DNA of 23,910 nucleotides from JBGMEA01 sp041447245 (GCA_041447245.1 JBGMEA010000010.1:1-23910); one strand, 5' to 3'; positions 1 through 8,756 are shown, counted from the stretch's first letter. Made by a program: numbers and translations. The notes: generated by a model from the letters alone, not told the origin.

Positions 1-1058
1 TTGAATATCTGGTTTCAAAGGGAGCAAAGGTGATTCTTTGCTCCCATTTGGGGCGTCCTGACGGAAAAGCAGATCCTGCATATTCTCTTGCTCCTGTCGC
101 AAAAGAACTCAGCGCGCAAATGAACCAGGATGTGCTGTTCTCGGATGATGATGAAGTGGTCGGTGATAAAACAAAACAAATGGTGGAGTCGTTTAAGAAA
201 TCCAACCAGAGCGTTATGCTGCTGCAAAATGTGCGTTATCGCCCGGAAGAAGAAAAAAATGATCCTGCTTTTGCAAAAGAATTGGCTTCTCTTGCTGATA
301 TTTTTGTGATGGATGCGTTCGGTGCATCTCACAGAGCACATGCTTCTACCGTGGGAGTGGCGGATTATCTTCCTGCATACGGCGGATTATTGATCGAACG
401 TGAAATCAAATACTTGTTGGAAGTATTGGATCAGCCCGAACGACCGATGACGGTCATTATCGGCGGGAAAAAGGTCTCGGATAAAATCGGTTTGATCGAG
501 AATGTAATGGACAAAGCGGATTATATTCTCATCGGCGGTGCGATGGCATTCACCTTTGCCAAAGCGATGGGATATTCGGTTGGAAAATCAATTGTGGAAG
601 ACGATAAATTGGATTTGGCGGCACGCATTATGGAAAATGCAAAAACATCGAGAGCAAAACTTCTTTTACCGGTCGATATAACAGGCTCAACTGAATTTTC
701 GAATGATACGCCAAAAGGCGAGTATCCGATTAATGCCATTCCTGCCGAGATTATGGGACTCGATATCGGAGCGGAAACGATCCTCAATTACTCCGAAGTG
801 ATCTTGAAAAGCAAAACGATTGTGTTGAACGGCCCGATGGGAGTATTCGAAATGTCGAATTACGAAAACGGTACCCGATCGATTGTGCAAGCGATTGCGG
901 ATTCGGACAGCATTTCTATCATCGGAGGCGGAGACAGTGCGGCGGCGATCAAACAATTTGGTCTTGAAGATCGGATGACGCATGTTTCGACCGGCGGCGG
1001 TGCATCGTTGGAAATGCTCGAAGGGAAAGTGCTTCCCGGAGTAAAAATAATCCTTTAG
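1..1058 (+). CDS. pgk: Phosphoglycerate kinase, 5' end outside the window
   Basis: This gene makes phosphoglycerate kinase, the cytosolic glycolytic enzyme that moves phosphate from 1,3-bisphosphoglycerate to ADP. The reading frame is open to the window edge (first full codon at position 3), and the visible protein begins EYLVSKGAKV followed by ILCSHLGRPDG, which normally sits about 40-60 residues into the family. Roughly 40 residues are therefore missing, and the GTG at position 30 is an internal valine, not a start. Further family landmarks are GGKKVSDKIGLIENV, LIGGAMAFTFAKA in the middle, and the nucleotide-binding NGPMGVFE and GGGDSAAAIKQFG near the C-terminus. It is followed after 12 bases by tpiA and is the first visible gene of a glycolytic operon. 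A gap gene probably lies upstream, but that is outside the window. Confidence 0.97.
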   Translation, partial: EYLVSKGAKVILCSHLGRPDGKADPAYSLAPVAKELSAQMNQDVLFSDDDEVVGDKTKQMVESFKKSNQSVMLLQNVRYRPEEEKNDPAFAKELASLADIFVMDAFGASHRAHASTVGVADYLPAYGGLLIEREIKYLLEVLDQPERPMTVIIGGKKVSDKIGLIENVMDKADYILIGGAMAFTFAKAMGYSVGKSIVEDDKLDLAARIMENAKTSRAKLLLPVDITGSTEFSNDTPKGEYPINAIPAEIMGLDIGAETILNYSEVILKSKTIVLNGPMGVFEMSNYENGTRSIVQAIADSDSISIIGGGDSAAAIKQFGLEDRMTHVSTGGGASLEMLEGKVLPGVKIIL

Positions 1059-1070
1059 AAAAGAGAGATC

Positions 1071-1811
1071 ATGAGAAGAAACGTAATTGCAGGCAACTGG
1101 AAAATGTTTAAAAATAAAACCGAAACGAAAGAATATTTTACGCAATTGAAAGAACAGCTGATTGCGGATGATCGGGATGTCATGATTTTTGCGCCGTTTA
1201 CATCACTTGAAACTGCACTTGAAATGACACAGGGAACAGCGATCCGTATCGGTGCGCAGAATATGCATTTTGAGGACAGCGGAGCCTATACGGGTGAGAT
1301 TTCTGCGGATATGCTAAAAGAACTCGGACTGGATTTGGTTCTGATCGGTCACTCGGAACGCAGAAAATATTTTGGAGAAACAGACGAAACAGTGAATGCC
1401 AAACTTCAGAAGGCTCTGGAAAAAGAACTGTCTCCTGTAGTATGTATCGGAGAAGATCTTTCGGAAAGGGAAACGGGGATAACAAATGAAGTTCTGCGCA
1501 GACAAGTGTTGAACGGATTGAAAAATGTGTCTGCCGGTGATAAAATAATCGTAGCTTATGAACCGGTTTGGGCGATCGGAACAGGAAAAACGGCAACTGA
1601 CGATCAGGCGGAAGATGCCTGCCGATACATCCGTACATGTTTGAGAGAACTGTTTGGTGATGTTTCGGAAGAGATGCGCATTTTATACGGCGGAAGTGTG
1701 AATGCTTCCAACATCAAAAACCTCATGTCAATGCAGAATATCGACGGGGTTTTGGTTGGGGGAGCCAGCCTGAAAGCAGATTTTGTACAGATTGTACATT
1801 ACGACCGATAA
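1071..1811 (+). CDS. tpiA: Triosephosphate isomerase
   Basis: This enzyme interconverts dihydroxyacetone phosphate and glyceraldehyde 3-phosphate in the cytosol. The 246-residue length is normal for the family. The N-terminal GNWKM motif supplies Asn9 and Lys11, LIGHSERRKYFGE carries the catalytic His94, AYEPVWAIGTGK carries the catalytic base Glu164, and the phosphate-binding LYGGSV lies near the C-terminus. All key residues are present. The ATG at 1071 follows an AGAGAG ribosome site 4-9 bases upstream and lies 12 bases after pgk, so the two are clearly cotranscribed. A 30-base gap separates it from gpmI. Confidence 0.98.
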   Translation: MRRNVIAGNWKMFKNKTETKEYFTQLKEQLIADDRDVMIFAPFTSLETALEMTQGTAIRIGAQNMHFEDSGAYTGEISADMLKELGLDLVLIGHSERRKYFGETDETVNAKLQKALEKELSPVVCIGEDLSERETGITNEVLRRQVLNGLKNVSAGDKIIVAYEPVWAIGTGKTATDDQAEDACRYIRTCLRELFGDVSEEMRILYGGSVNASNIKNLMSMQNIDGVLVGGASLKADFVQIVHYDR

Positions 1812-1841
1812 CGATAGATAAAACGACTCGATTGGAGATCT

Positions 1842-3362
1842 ATGAAAAAAGTATTGTTGGCGATATTGGATGGCTACGGATTGAGTTCTTCTGCTAGGGG
1901 TAATGCGATCATGGCGGCAAAAAAACCGAATATCGACAAGTTGCTGCAAGACTATCCGAATTCCAGATTGGCCTGCAGCGGTTTGAGTGTCGGATTGCCG
2001 GAAGGCCAAATGGGAAACAGTGAAGTTGGACATCTGAATATCGGAGCAGGAAGGGTTGTTTATCAGGAACTGACACGCATATCCAAAGCAATTGACGACG
2101 GAGATTTCTTTCGAAATCCCGCGTTTTTGCATGCAATCGAACATGCGAAAACGCATGGCACATCTCTGCATCTGATGGGACTTATTTCAGACGGGGGAGT
2201 GCATTCGGCTGAAAAGCACTATAAAGCGCTTGCTGAATTGGCAAAGCGAGAACAATTTGACAGAGTGTACTACCATTGCTTTATGGACGGAAGAGATACA
2301 CTGCCGACATCGGGACTCGGTTATATTCGTGATCTTCAGGACTACCTTAATGAGATCGGAGTCGGTAAAATAGCAACGGTGAGCGGTCGGTATTATGCGA
2401 TGGATCGTGACAACCGATACGAACGGGTCAAGTTGGCATACAATGCCATGGTGCTCGGCATCGGAAACAAAGCTTCCGATGCAACACAAGCAGTGGAGGC
2501 ATCCTATAAAACAGATGTGACTGATGAATTTATTATTCCGACGGTGATTGCAGAAAATGGAAATCCGGTTGCGACAATCAATGAGAACGACAGTGTGATA
2601 TTTTTTAATTTCCGACCGGATCGTGCCAGACAAATGACAAAGGCACTTACGTTTGAAGAATTTGATGAGTTCGACAGAGAAAAAACAGTCAAATTGAAAT
2701 TTGTATCCATGACGATGTATGAATCAAATTTTTCCAATGTAGAAGTGGCGTTCTGTCCTTCCGTTTTGAAAAACACACTCGGAGAATATCTGAGCGCGCT
2801 CGGCTTAAAACAGCTGAGAATCGCGGAAACGGAAAAATACGCCCATGTGACTTATTTTTTCAACGGAGGGGTGGAGACGCCTTATCCGAACGAAGACCGT
2901 ATTTTGATCCCTTCCCCGAAAGTCGCGACATATGATCTGAAACCCGAAATGAGTGCATATGAAGTTTCGGAGAAGTTGATCGACGCAATGCAAACGGAAC
3001 CGTACAATTTGATTGTTGTTAATTTCGCAAATTGTGATATGGTCGGTCATACCGGTAATTTACCGGCAGCAGTCAAAGCTGTGGAAGCCGTAGATGATTG
3101 TCTCGGAAAAGTATTCGATGCGGCAAAAGATTTGGGTTACGCTGTATTGGTTACCGCAGATCATGGAAATGCAGAATATATGGCTGCAGATAACGAAGTG
3201 ATCACCTCTCATTCCACAAATGATGTGTTTTTTATTGCTTCGGAGGATACGATTAGTAACGTGAAAAACGGGAGATTGTGCGATATTGCACCGACCATTT
3301 TGGATATCATGAATATAGTACAGCCCGAAGAGATGAATGGGCAAAGCTTGATAGAGAAATAA
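1842..3362 (+). CDS. gpmI: 2,3-bisphosphoglycerate-independent phosphoglycerate mutase
   Basis: This manganese-dependent mutase converts 3-phosphoglycerate to 2-phosphoglycerate through a phosphoserine intermediate. The 506-residue length fits the cofactor-independent (alkaline phosphatase-like) family. The N-terminal LLAILDGYGL provides the metal ligand Asp10, and GQMGNSEVGHLNIGAGR provides the nucleophile Ser60. The substrate-binding motif FMDGRDTLPTSG and the C-terminal metal site TADHGNAE are also intact. The start at 1842 has a GGAG ribosome site at 1834-1837. It sits between tpiA and eno in the usual Gram-positive order, and the eno ribosome site begins directly after its stop codon, so translation of the two is probably coupled. 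Confidence 0.97.
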   Translation: MKKVLLAILDGYGLSSSARGNAIMAAKKPNIDKLLQDYPNSRLACSGLSVGLPEGQMGNSEVGHLNIGAGRVVYQELTRISKAIDDGDFFRNPAFLHAIEHAKTHGTSLHLMGLISDGGVHSAEKHYKALAELAKREQFDRVYYHCFMDGRDTLPTSGLGYIRDLQDYLNEIGVGKIATVSGRYYAMDRDNRYERVKLAYNAMVLGIGNKASDATQAVEASYKTDVTDEFIIPTVIAENGNPVATINENDSVIFFNFRPDRARQMTKALTFEEFDEFDREKTVKLKFVSMTMYESNFSNVEVAFCPSVLKNTLGEYLSALGLKQLRIAETEKYAHVTYFFNGGVETPYPNEDRILIPSPKVATYDLKPEMSAYEVSEKLIDAMQTEPYNLIVVNFANCDMVGHTGNLPAAVKAVEAVDDCLGKVFDAAKDLGYAVLVTADHGNAEYMAADNEVITSHSTNDVFFIASEDTISNVKNGRLCDIAPTILDIMNIVQPEEMNGQSLIEK

Positions 3363-3374
3363 AGGAGTAGGAAC

Positions 3375-4664
3375 ATGTCAACTATTTATGAAGTAATGGC
3401 AAGAGAAATTCTGGATTCCAGAGGGAATCCGACGGTAGAAGTGGAAGTGATTCTGGAAAGCGGCAATTACGGAAGAGCTGCCGTCCCATCCGGCGCATCG
3501 ACAGGCGCATTTGAAGCGGTGGAACTCAGAGACAACGATAAATCCAGATATCTGGGAAAAGGTGTCGAAAATGCGGTAAAGAATGTGGTGGAAATTATCG
3601 CACCGGAATTGGAAGGAATGGACGTATTCCAGCAGGTTGCGATCGATAAATTGATGATCGAGCTTGATGGCACGGAAAACAAAGGACGTCTCGGAGCGAA
3701 CGCCATTCTCGGTGTATCGATGGCTGTTGCAAAAGCCGCTGCGAATGAGCTAGGCATTCCGCTTTACAAATATATCGGTGGGGTTAATGCGAAAACATTA
3801 CCCGTTCCCATGATGAATATCCTCAACGGCGGTCAGCACGCGGACAATAACGTCGATATTCAGGAATTCATGATTATGCCGGTCGGTGCTCCCTGTTTCA
3901 GAGAAGCACTCAGAATGTGTGCAGAAGTTTTCCATACCCTCAAGGGTGTGCTCAAAGCGAAAGGATATAACACAGCGGTAGGTGATGAAGGCGGATTTGC
4001 TCCGAATCTGAAGAGCAATGAAGAAGCAATCCAGGTAATTGTGGAAGCGATCGAAAAAGCCGGATATAAACCAGGCGATGAAATCTGCATTGCGATGGAC
4101 GCTGCGGCAAGCGAATTCTATGATGATACAGACAAAAAATATCATATGAGCGGCGAAGGCGTTGTGAAAACAAGCGCAGAAATGATTGATTATTATGAAA
4201 TGCTGATCGGAAAATATCCGATTATCTCAATTGAAGACGGACTGAATGAAGAAGACTGGAACGGCATTCAATTGATGACCGAGCGTCTCGGAAAGAAAAT
4301 TCAGATCGTTGGTGACGATTTGTTCGTAACAAATACAAAGCGCATCAGTAAAGGAATCCAAACCAAAAGCGCAAATTCGGTACTGATCAAATTAAATCAG
4401 ATCGGAACCATTACCGAAACGATCGATGCAATCGAAATGGCAAAACGTGCGAAATACACAGCCGTCATTTCTCATCGTTCCGGCGAAACGGAAGATGTTA
4501 CCATTGCCGATTTGGCTGTCGCACTCAATGCCGGACAGATCAAAACGGGAGCTCCGAGCAGAACAGACAGAGTCGCGAAGTACAATCAGTTGCTGCGTAT
4601 CGAAGAAGAACTCGGTGATGTGGCGATGTATCTTGGAAAAGATGCATTTTATAATGTAAAATAA
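3375..4664 (+). CDS. eno: Enolase (phosphopyruvate hydratase)
   Basis: Enolase dehydrates 2-phosphoglycerate to phosphoenolpyruvate and needs two magnesium ions. The protein is 429 residues, the standard bacterial length. Visible landmarks are the N-terminal ARE-ILDSRGNPTVEVE, the flexible catalytic loop PSGASTGAFEAVELRD, HADNNVDIQEFMI with the active-site His155, GDEGGFAPN with the catalytic Glu205, the metal ligands in SIEDGLNEEDW and GDDLFVTN, the signature VLIKLNQIGT with the catalytic Lys339, and SHRSGETED. A strong AAGGAG ribosome site at 3362-3367 sets the start. It is the last gene of the glycolytic operon, and a terminator begins 10 bases after its stop. Confidence 0.98.
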   Translation: MSTIYEVMAREILDSRGNPTVEVEVILESGNYGRAAVPSGASTGAFEAVELRDNDKSRYLGKGVENAVKNVVEIIAPELEGMDVFQQVAIDKLMIELDGTENKGRLGANAILGVSMAVAKAAANELGIPLYKYIGGVNAKTLPVPMMNILNGGQHADNNVDIQEFMIMPVGAPCFREALRMCAEVFHTLKGVLKAKGYNTAVGDEGGFAPNLKSNEEAIQVIVEAIEKAGYKPGDEICIAMDAAASEFYDDTDKKYHMSGEGVVKTSAEMIDYYEMLIGKYPIISIEDGLNEEDWNGIQLMTERLGKKIQIVGDDLFVTNTKRISKGIQTKSANSVLIKLNQIGTITETIDAIEMAKRAKYTAVISHRSGETEDVTIADLAVALNAGQIKTGAPSRTDRVAKYNQLLRIEEELGDVAMYLGKDAFYNVK

Positions 4665-4674
4665 ACAACTATGT

Positions 4675-4710
4675 AAAAACACATCGCTGATTATATGCGG
4701 TGTGTTTTTT
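4675..4710 (+). terminator. Rho-independent terminator of the glycolytic operon
   Basis: A 13-bp stem (AAAAACACATCGC against GCGGTGTGTTTTT, one G-T wobble) with a 9-base loop runs into a T-tract. It begins 10 bases after the eno stop codon. The A-rich 5' arm could also allow some termination in the other direction, but no minus-strand gene converges here. Confidence 0.85.
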
Positions 4711-4742
4711 GATTGGGGGAAAATTAATTCTTTTTATTTTCC

Positions 4743-4770
4743 TTTACAAACAGATTTAAAGTGCTATACT
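4743..4770 (+). promoter_or_regulatory. Likely sigma-A promoter for the LCP gene
   Basis: A TTTACA (-35, 4743-4748) and TATACT (-10, 4765-4770) pair with a 16-bp spacer lies just after the eno terminator and 37 bases before the LCP start codon. The boxes are close to the TTGACA/TATAAT consensus and the location is right, so it is a good candidate, though it was judged by eye. Confidence 0.65.
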
Positions 4771-4806
4771 AAGCAAGTATTTCATTTTGAACGGTAACGG
4801 ATATTC

Positions 4807-6336
4807 ATGAATTCGAATTTAAAAAAACAAAATACAGATATTCCCAGATCACGTAAAGTAAGGGTAAGAAAAAATTTTTTAAATCAATTTTCACTGATAA
4901 TTCTCTTTTTTTTCAGTGCACTTTTGATTGTATGCGCTGCTTTATTGAATGTTTTTCCAATAAAATATTTGATTTGCGGATGCTGCGCGGTCGTTTTTGT
5001 TGATACTGTGATGGCAATTCTTCTTTTGAAAAAAAGAAAAAAAGGGAAAAAGAAGAAGACGGGCGTTTTTTTTCTTCGCTTGACAGCCGGGATGCTCAGC
5101 ATTTTAATGCTTTTTGCTTCACTTATGATATATGATAGTTATGCGACAATCAGAAACATTTCGGGAGCAAATACAAAGACAATTACGATGTCTGTGATTA
5201 CCTTGAGTAACAATTCTGCGGAGAAACTGAAAGATTTAAAGAATTCATCTTTTGGGCTGCGCGGTATTATTGATCAAGATAACACGGAATATGCAGTTTC
5301 CGAAATAAATGATCAGCTGAATGCAACGATTCAGACAACTACCTACAATGATTTCAACTCGATGACCGAAGCTTTGTATAACGGAGATGTCGAGGCGATT
5401 GTTTTGAACGAAAATTATCGAACGTTAATTGACGAAAATGATTCTGATTTTGAAAGCAATACAAAAGTTATAGCTCAGATAAAACGCACTGTTTCGCTCG
5501 ACGAAGGCAATGAATCGGATATTTCGCTGACAGAAAATACGTTCAACATTTTGGTGTCGGGGATAGATACGTATGGGGATATTGAAACGAGCGGACGCTC
5601 GGATGTCAATATGCTGATTACGGTAGACCCGGTTAACAAAAAGATATTATTGACGAGCATTCCCCGAGACTTCTATGTGCCTTTATACGGGAACGACGAC
5701 ATGTATGATAAATTGACTCATTCCGGACTGTATGGAATCGACTGCACAATGAGTACCGTAGGAACATTGCTTGATACAAAAATCGATTATTATATCAGAG
5801 TCAATTTTTCATCTGTGATTGATATTGTGGATGCACTCGGTGGGATCAGCGTGGATTCCCCATACAGTTTTTCGATAGACAAATACACATTTAAAGTCGG
5901 AAAACAAACTCTTTCCGGAGAAGCGGCACTGATGTTTTCCCGTGACCGCAAAAATTTGCCGAATGGGGATCGTGACAGAATCAAAAATCAGCAATTGGTC
6001 ATGATGGGAATTATTGACAAATTGATGTCTACGAGTATTATCACTAATTATACTTCGTTTCTTAATGCGATTTCGGGAACATTCGAGACAAATTTATCAT
6101 CCGGACAAATCACATCATTGATTCAAATGCAATTGACTGATATGTCTGAATGGACGATTGCTCAGCAATATCTGAATGGCTCCGATGCACATAAAACGAC
6201 CTATACATATAATGATGAATCTTTATATGTAATGGTTCCTTACGAAAATACAGTGGAAGATGCATCGGCGGCGGTTGCTTTATTGTTGAACGGAACAGCA
6301 GAAACAACACAGTCCCAAACGACCGATTCAAAATGA
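4807..6336 (+). CDS. LytR-CpsA-Psr (LCP) family cell-wall glycopolymer ligase with extra extracytoplasmic segment
   Basis: LCP proteins transfer undecaprenyl-linked glycopolymers such as teichoic acids or capsule to peptidoglycan on the outer face of the membrane. This 509-residue protein has three predicted membrane segments (about residues 28-48, 54-74 and 88-109), separated by a very basic cytoplasmic stretch at 75-85. An extracytoplasmic segment of about 120 residues (115-235) comes before the LCP domain (about 245-405). In the LCP domain I see SGRSDVNML with Asp266, SIPRDFYVPL with Arg287, FSRDRKNLPNGDRDR with Arg379 and the conserved Asp/Arg pair near 388-389. No LytR_C domain follows. 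The three-helix plus accessory-domain layout resembles streptococcal CpsA. The upstream SD is weak, so the start is less certain. It appears to be a single-gene unit with its own promoter and terminator. Confidence 0.9.
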   Translation: MNSNLKKQNTDIPRSRKVRVRKNFLNQFSLIILFFFSALLIVCAALLNVFPIKYLICGCCAVVFVDTVMAILLLKKRKKGKKKKTGVFFLRLTAGMLSILMLFASLMIYDSYATIRNISGANTKTITMSVITLSNNSAEKLKDLKNSSFGLRGIIDQDNTEYAVSEINDQLNATIQTTTYNDFNSMTEALYNGDVEAIVLNENYRTLIDENDSDFESNTKVIAQIKRTVSLDEGNESDISLTENTFNILVSGIDTYGDIETSGRSDVNMLITVDPVNKKILLTSIPRDFYVPLYGNDDMYDKLTHSGLYGIDCTMSTVGTLLDTKIDYYIRVNFSSVIDIVDALGGISVDSPYSFSIDKYTFKVGKQTLSGEAALMFSRDRKNLPNGDRDRIKNQQLVMMGIIDKLMSTSIITNYTSFLNAISGTFETNLSSGQITSLIQMQLTDMSEWTIAQQYLNGSDAHKTTYTYNDESLYVMVPYENTVEDASAAVALLLNGTAETTQSQTTDSK

Positions 6337-6350
6337 ATCGGTCGTTTTTG
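6317..6350 (+). terminator. Terminator overlapping the LCP stop codon
   Basis: A perfect 14-bp inverted repeat (AAACGACCGATTCA, loop AAA, TGAATCGGTCGTTT) followed by TT is placed so that the TGA stop codon is the first triplet of the 3' arm. The last codons of the LCP gene therefore form the 5' arm of the hairpin. The U-tail is short, but the stem is long and the A/T-flanked arms could work in both directions. Confidence 0.8.
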
Positions 6351-6431
6351 TTCGCAAATCAAGTGAAAAACGATCAGTATATTTCGACAATGTGTTAAAA
6401 TAATTACATTCAGATTTAGGAGTAAAAAACC

Positions 6432-7349
6432 ATGACATCAAAGGAGAGAAAAACATCTTTGCTTGCGGACGGAGCCTTGTTTGTTATGGCTTTCATATGG
6501 GGAAGCGGATTTGTATTTATGAAAGCATCTCTGGATGCATATAGTGCAATACAACTGATCAGCGTTCGCATGCTGATCGGTGCGATTGCTTTGGGACTGT
6601 TTAACATAAAACGCTTGATCCGAACGAATAAATCGGAAATTTTTGCATCGTTTGTGATCAGTCTGAGCCTGTTTGGCGGATTCCTGTTTCAGACAATGGG
6701 TTTGGAAACCACGACCGCAGGCAACAGCGCATTCCTGACCGCGACTTATGTTGTTATGGTTCCGATGATTGTGATCGTTTTTTCGAAAAGAAAGCCTGAT
6801 TTGTATAATATCATCGCGGCAGTCCTGATGCTGTTCGGCATTTTTATGCTGACGTCCGTCTCCGGAGGCCCATTGATTAAAATCGGGGATGTTTATACTC
6901 TGATTTGTGCTGTTTTCTTTTCGCTTCAAATTGTATTGATTGATCGTTATACCGAGAAGCATGATCCGATGGTTTTGGCTGTACTGCAAATGTTTTTCGC
7001 GTCCGCGATCGGATTTGTTGCAATGATATTTACGGGAGGCTATCCTCTTGTTTTCCCCAAGGAAACCATTTCGACTGTTATGTATTTGGGTATCGTTGCG
7101 AGCGGAGTAACTTTCATGATTCAAAACGTGGCTCAAAAATATACTTCTCCGACACATGCCGGAATATTGATGAGCCTGGAATCAGTGTTTGGATGTTTGT
7201 TGGGCATTCTGATTCTCGGAGAAATAATGACGATGAAGATTGCCATCGGGTGCGCAGTTATTTTTATCGCATTGATTATTGCAGAAACGAAACTGAATTT
7301 TTTGAAACGAAAAGAAAAGAAAGAACTGTCGGCAGATGAACCATACTGA
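6432..7349 (+). CDS. EamA-type drug/metabolite (DMT) family permease
   Basis: This is a 305-residue inner-membrane transporter of the EamA/RhaT group, proteins that typically export amino acids or other small metabolites. The actual substrate cannot be read from the sequence. About ten hydrophobic helices fall into two tandem EamA repeats (residues about 12-142 and 152-288). The first repeat shows the usual AFIWGSGFVFMKASLD start and the GLETTTAGNSAFLTATYVVMV stretch split across helices 3-4. The second shows TSPTHAGILMSLESVFGCLLG followed by LGE, as is typical for these proteins. A good AGGAGT ribosome site at 6418-6423 supports the ATG at 6432. It lies 18 bases before murB and is probably cotranscribed with it, though the pair shares no obvious function. 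Confidence 0.9.
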   Translation: MTSKERKTSLLADGALFVMAFIWGSGFVFMKASLDAYSAIQLISVRMLIGAIALGLFNIKRLIRTNKSEIFASFVISLSLFGGFLFQTMGLETTTAGNSAFLTATYVVMVPMIVIVFSKRKPDLYNIIAAVLMLFGIFMLTSVSGGPLIKIGDVYTLICAVFFSLQIVLIDRYTEKHDPMVLAVLQMFFASAIGFVAMIFTGGYPLVFPKETISTVMYLGIVASGVTFMIQNVAQKYTSPTHAGILMSLESVFGCLLGILILGEIMTMKIAIGCAVIFIALIIAETKLNFLKRKEKKELSADEPY

Positions 7350-7367
7350 ATCGATACTTTACGGTGA

Positions 7368-8282
7368 ATGATGAAAGATATAAAAGAATTGAAAGAATTA
7401 TTCGGCGAGCGGTATTTCGAAAATTTTCCCCTGAGACAATACAATACGTTTCATACCGGAGGAAATGCCGATATTGCAATTTTCCCTCAGACGGATCTGG
7501 AAGTGGCTGACTCGCTGCGCATACTGCGGGCAGAACAGATTCCTTTCTGCATAATCGGAAATGGGTCAAACCTGCTTATCAGTGACGAAGGTGTGGAGGG
7601 GGTTGTTATCATTCTTTCCGGGTTAAAGGGGATCCTAACAGAAGGAACCGAGTTACATGTGAAATCAGGGAGTCTCCTTCGTGAAATTGCTTATGAATCA
7701 ATGCGGCAGTCGCTGACCGGGTTTGAATTTGCATCCGGTATCCCGGGGAGTGTCGGCGGTGCGATTGTGATGAATGCCGGTGCATACGGTTCTGAAATGA
7801 AGGACGTGATAATCAGAGTAAAAGTGCTTGATTGCACCGGGAACATTCGAACGCGGGAAAATTATGAGTGTGAGTTTTCTTACAGGGAGAGCGCGTATCA
7901 GACAAATGGGGATACGATTTTGTCAGCCGTAATTGAATTACGTCAGGGAGATGAAGAATTGATTCGGGAAAGAATGAATGAATTGAACGAACAAAGACGT
8001 CTCAAACAGCCGTTGGATTATCCGAGCGCAGGAAGCACATTTAAACGCCCGAAAGGCTTTTTTGCGGCAAAATTGATTGAAGATTCGGGGTTGAAAGGCT
8101 GTCGTGTCGGCGGAGCGATGGTCAGTGAAAAGCATGCCGGCTTTATTATCAATTATGACAACGCAACCAGCAGAGATGTCAGTAATCTGATTGATATTGT
8201 CCGTGAGACTGTATTCCGCAAATTTGGTGTGGAGCTTTCCGCAGAAGTAAAATTAATCGGACGTAATTATTCGGAGAGGTAA
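7368..8282 (+). CDS. murB: UDP-N-acetylenolpyruvoylglucosamine reductase
   Basis: MurB is the FAD- and NADPH-dependent cytosolic enzyme that reduces UDP-GlcNAc-enolpyruvate to UDP-MurNAc, the second committed step of peptidoglycan synthesis. The 304-residue length fits the shorter Gram-positive type. The FAD-binding region shows NTFHTGG, IIGNGSNLLISD and FASGIPGSVGGAIVMNAGAYG. SYRES follows, then SAGSTFKRP with the proton-donor Ser223, GGAMVSEKHAGFIIN and the C-terminal LSAEVKLIG with the catalytic Glu293. Two adjacent ATGs (7368 and 7371) could start it. The only SD-like sequence, GGTGA, abuts the first one, so initiation may depend on translation arriving from the upstream EamA gene. It is followed after 3 bases by a small membrane protein gene. 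Confidence 0.96.
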   Translation: MMKDIKELKELFGERYFENFPLRQYNTFHTGGNADIAIFPQTDLEVADSLRILRAEQIPFCIIGNGSNLLISDEGVEGVVIILSGLKGILTEGTELHVKSGSLLREIAYESMRQSLTGFEFASGIPGSVGGAIVMNAGAYGSEMKDVIIRVKVLDCTGNIRTRENYECEFSYRESAYQTNGDTILSAVIELRQGDEELIRERMNELNEQRRLKQPLDYPSAGSTFKRPKGFFAAKLIEDSGLKGCRVGGAMVSEKHAGFIINYDNATSRDVSNLIDIVRETVFRKFGVELSAEVKLIGRNYSER

Positions 8283-8285
8283 ACG

Positions 8286-8756
8286 ATGAATTATCAGGAA
8301 TATTTGGAATTAAAAAATAACTGCGAGAGGAAGTTGAAGTGGTTTAACAGTTCGATTTATATCATTGCTCTTTTTTCTCTTTTTCAAACTGCGTTGTTGG
8401 TGTTTAAGATAAATCTTAATTTTATATATGTCAATATGATTATTTTGGATAAACTGTATTCATTGGGCTATAATAGGTATACGCAGGGAAACATTGTGTT
8501 CAGCGTAGCCTTTTATGCTGCGTATGCTTGCATCATACTCTTGTTTCTCTATTCTTGCTATTATAGCAGAAAGCAGCGAAGAAGAGGTTATTACGGTGTA
8601 ATAATGCTGTATGCGATTGATTCAATTTTATGCATCGCGACATTCAGTTTTATTCAGCTTGGAGTGCATGTTCTTCTGTTGTTGCTCGTGATGCTTGCTT
8701 TACGAAATCGGAATTATTTGCGCCTTTTGAAAAATAACGTTTGGGGATATCAGTAA
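8286..8756 (+). CDS. Small four-helix membrane protein of unknown function
   Basis: I do not recognise this 156-residue protein. It has a short charged N-terminus (MNYQEYLELKNNCERKLKW) and about four hydrophobic segments (residues about 22-42, 72-96, 101-121 and 122-138). A basic RKQRRR stretch near 95-100 fits a cytoplasmic loop, and the C-terminus is basic. There is no signal peptide cleavage site or enzymatic motif. The start codon lies 3 bases after the murB stop and its ribosome site (GGAGAGG, 8274-8280) overlaps the end of murB, so expression is very probably coupled to MurB. The context suggests a membrane or envelope role, but this is only association. Confidence 0.75.
   Translation: MNYQEYLELKNNCERKLKWFNSSIYIIALFSLFQTALLVFKINLNFIYVNMIILDKLYSLGYNRYTQGNIVFSVAFYAAYACIILLFLYSCYYSRKQRRRGYYGVIMLYAIDSILCIATFSFIQLGVHVLLLLLVMLALRNRNYLRLLKNNVWGYQ

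Noticed and set aside
30..32. GTG as the start codon of pgk
   Set aside because: The frame stays open to the window edge and the residues upstream (EYLVSKGAK) continue the pgk family sequence, so this is an internal valine.
6438..7157. A 239-codon minus-strand ORF antisense to the EamA gene
   Set aside because: It mirrors a clear ten-helix transporter, and its Gln/Asn/His/Arg-rich product is typical of antisense frames.
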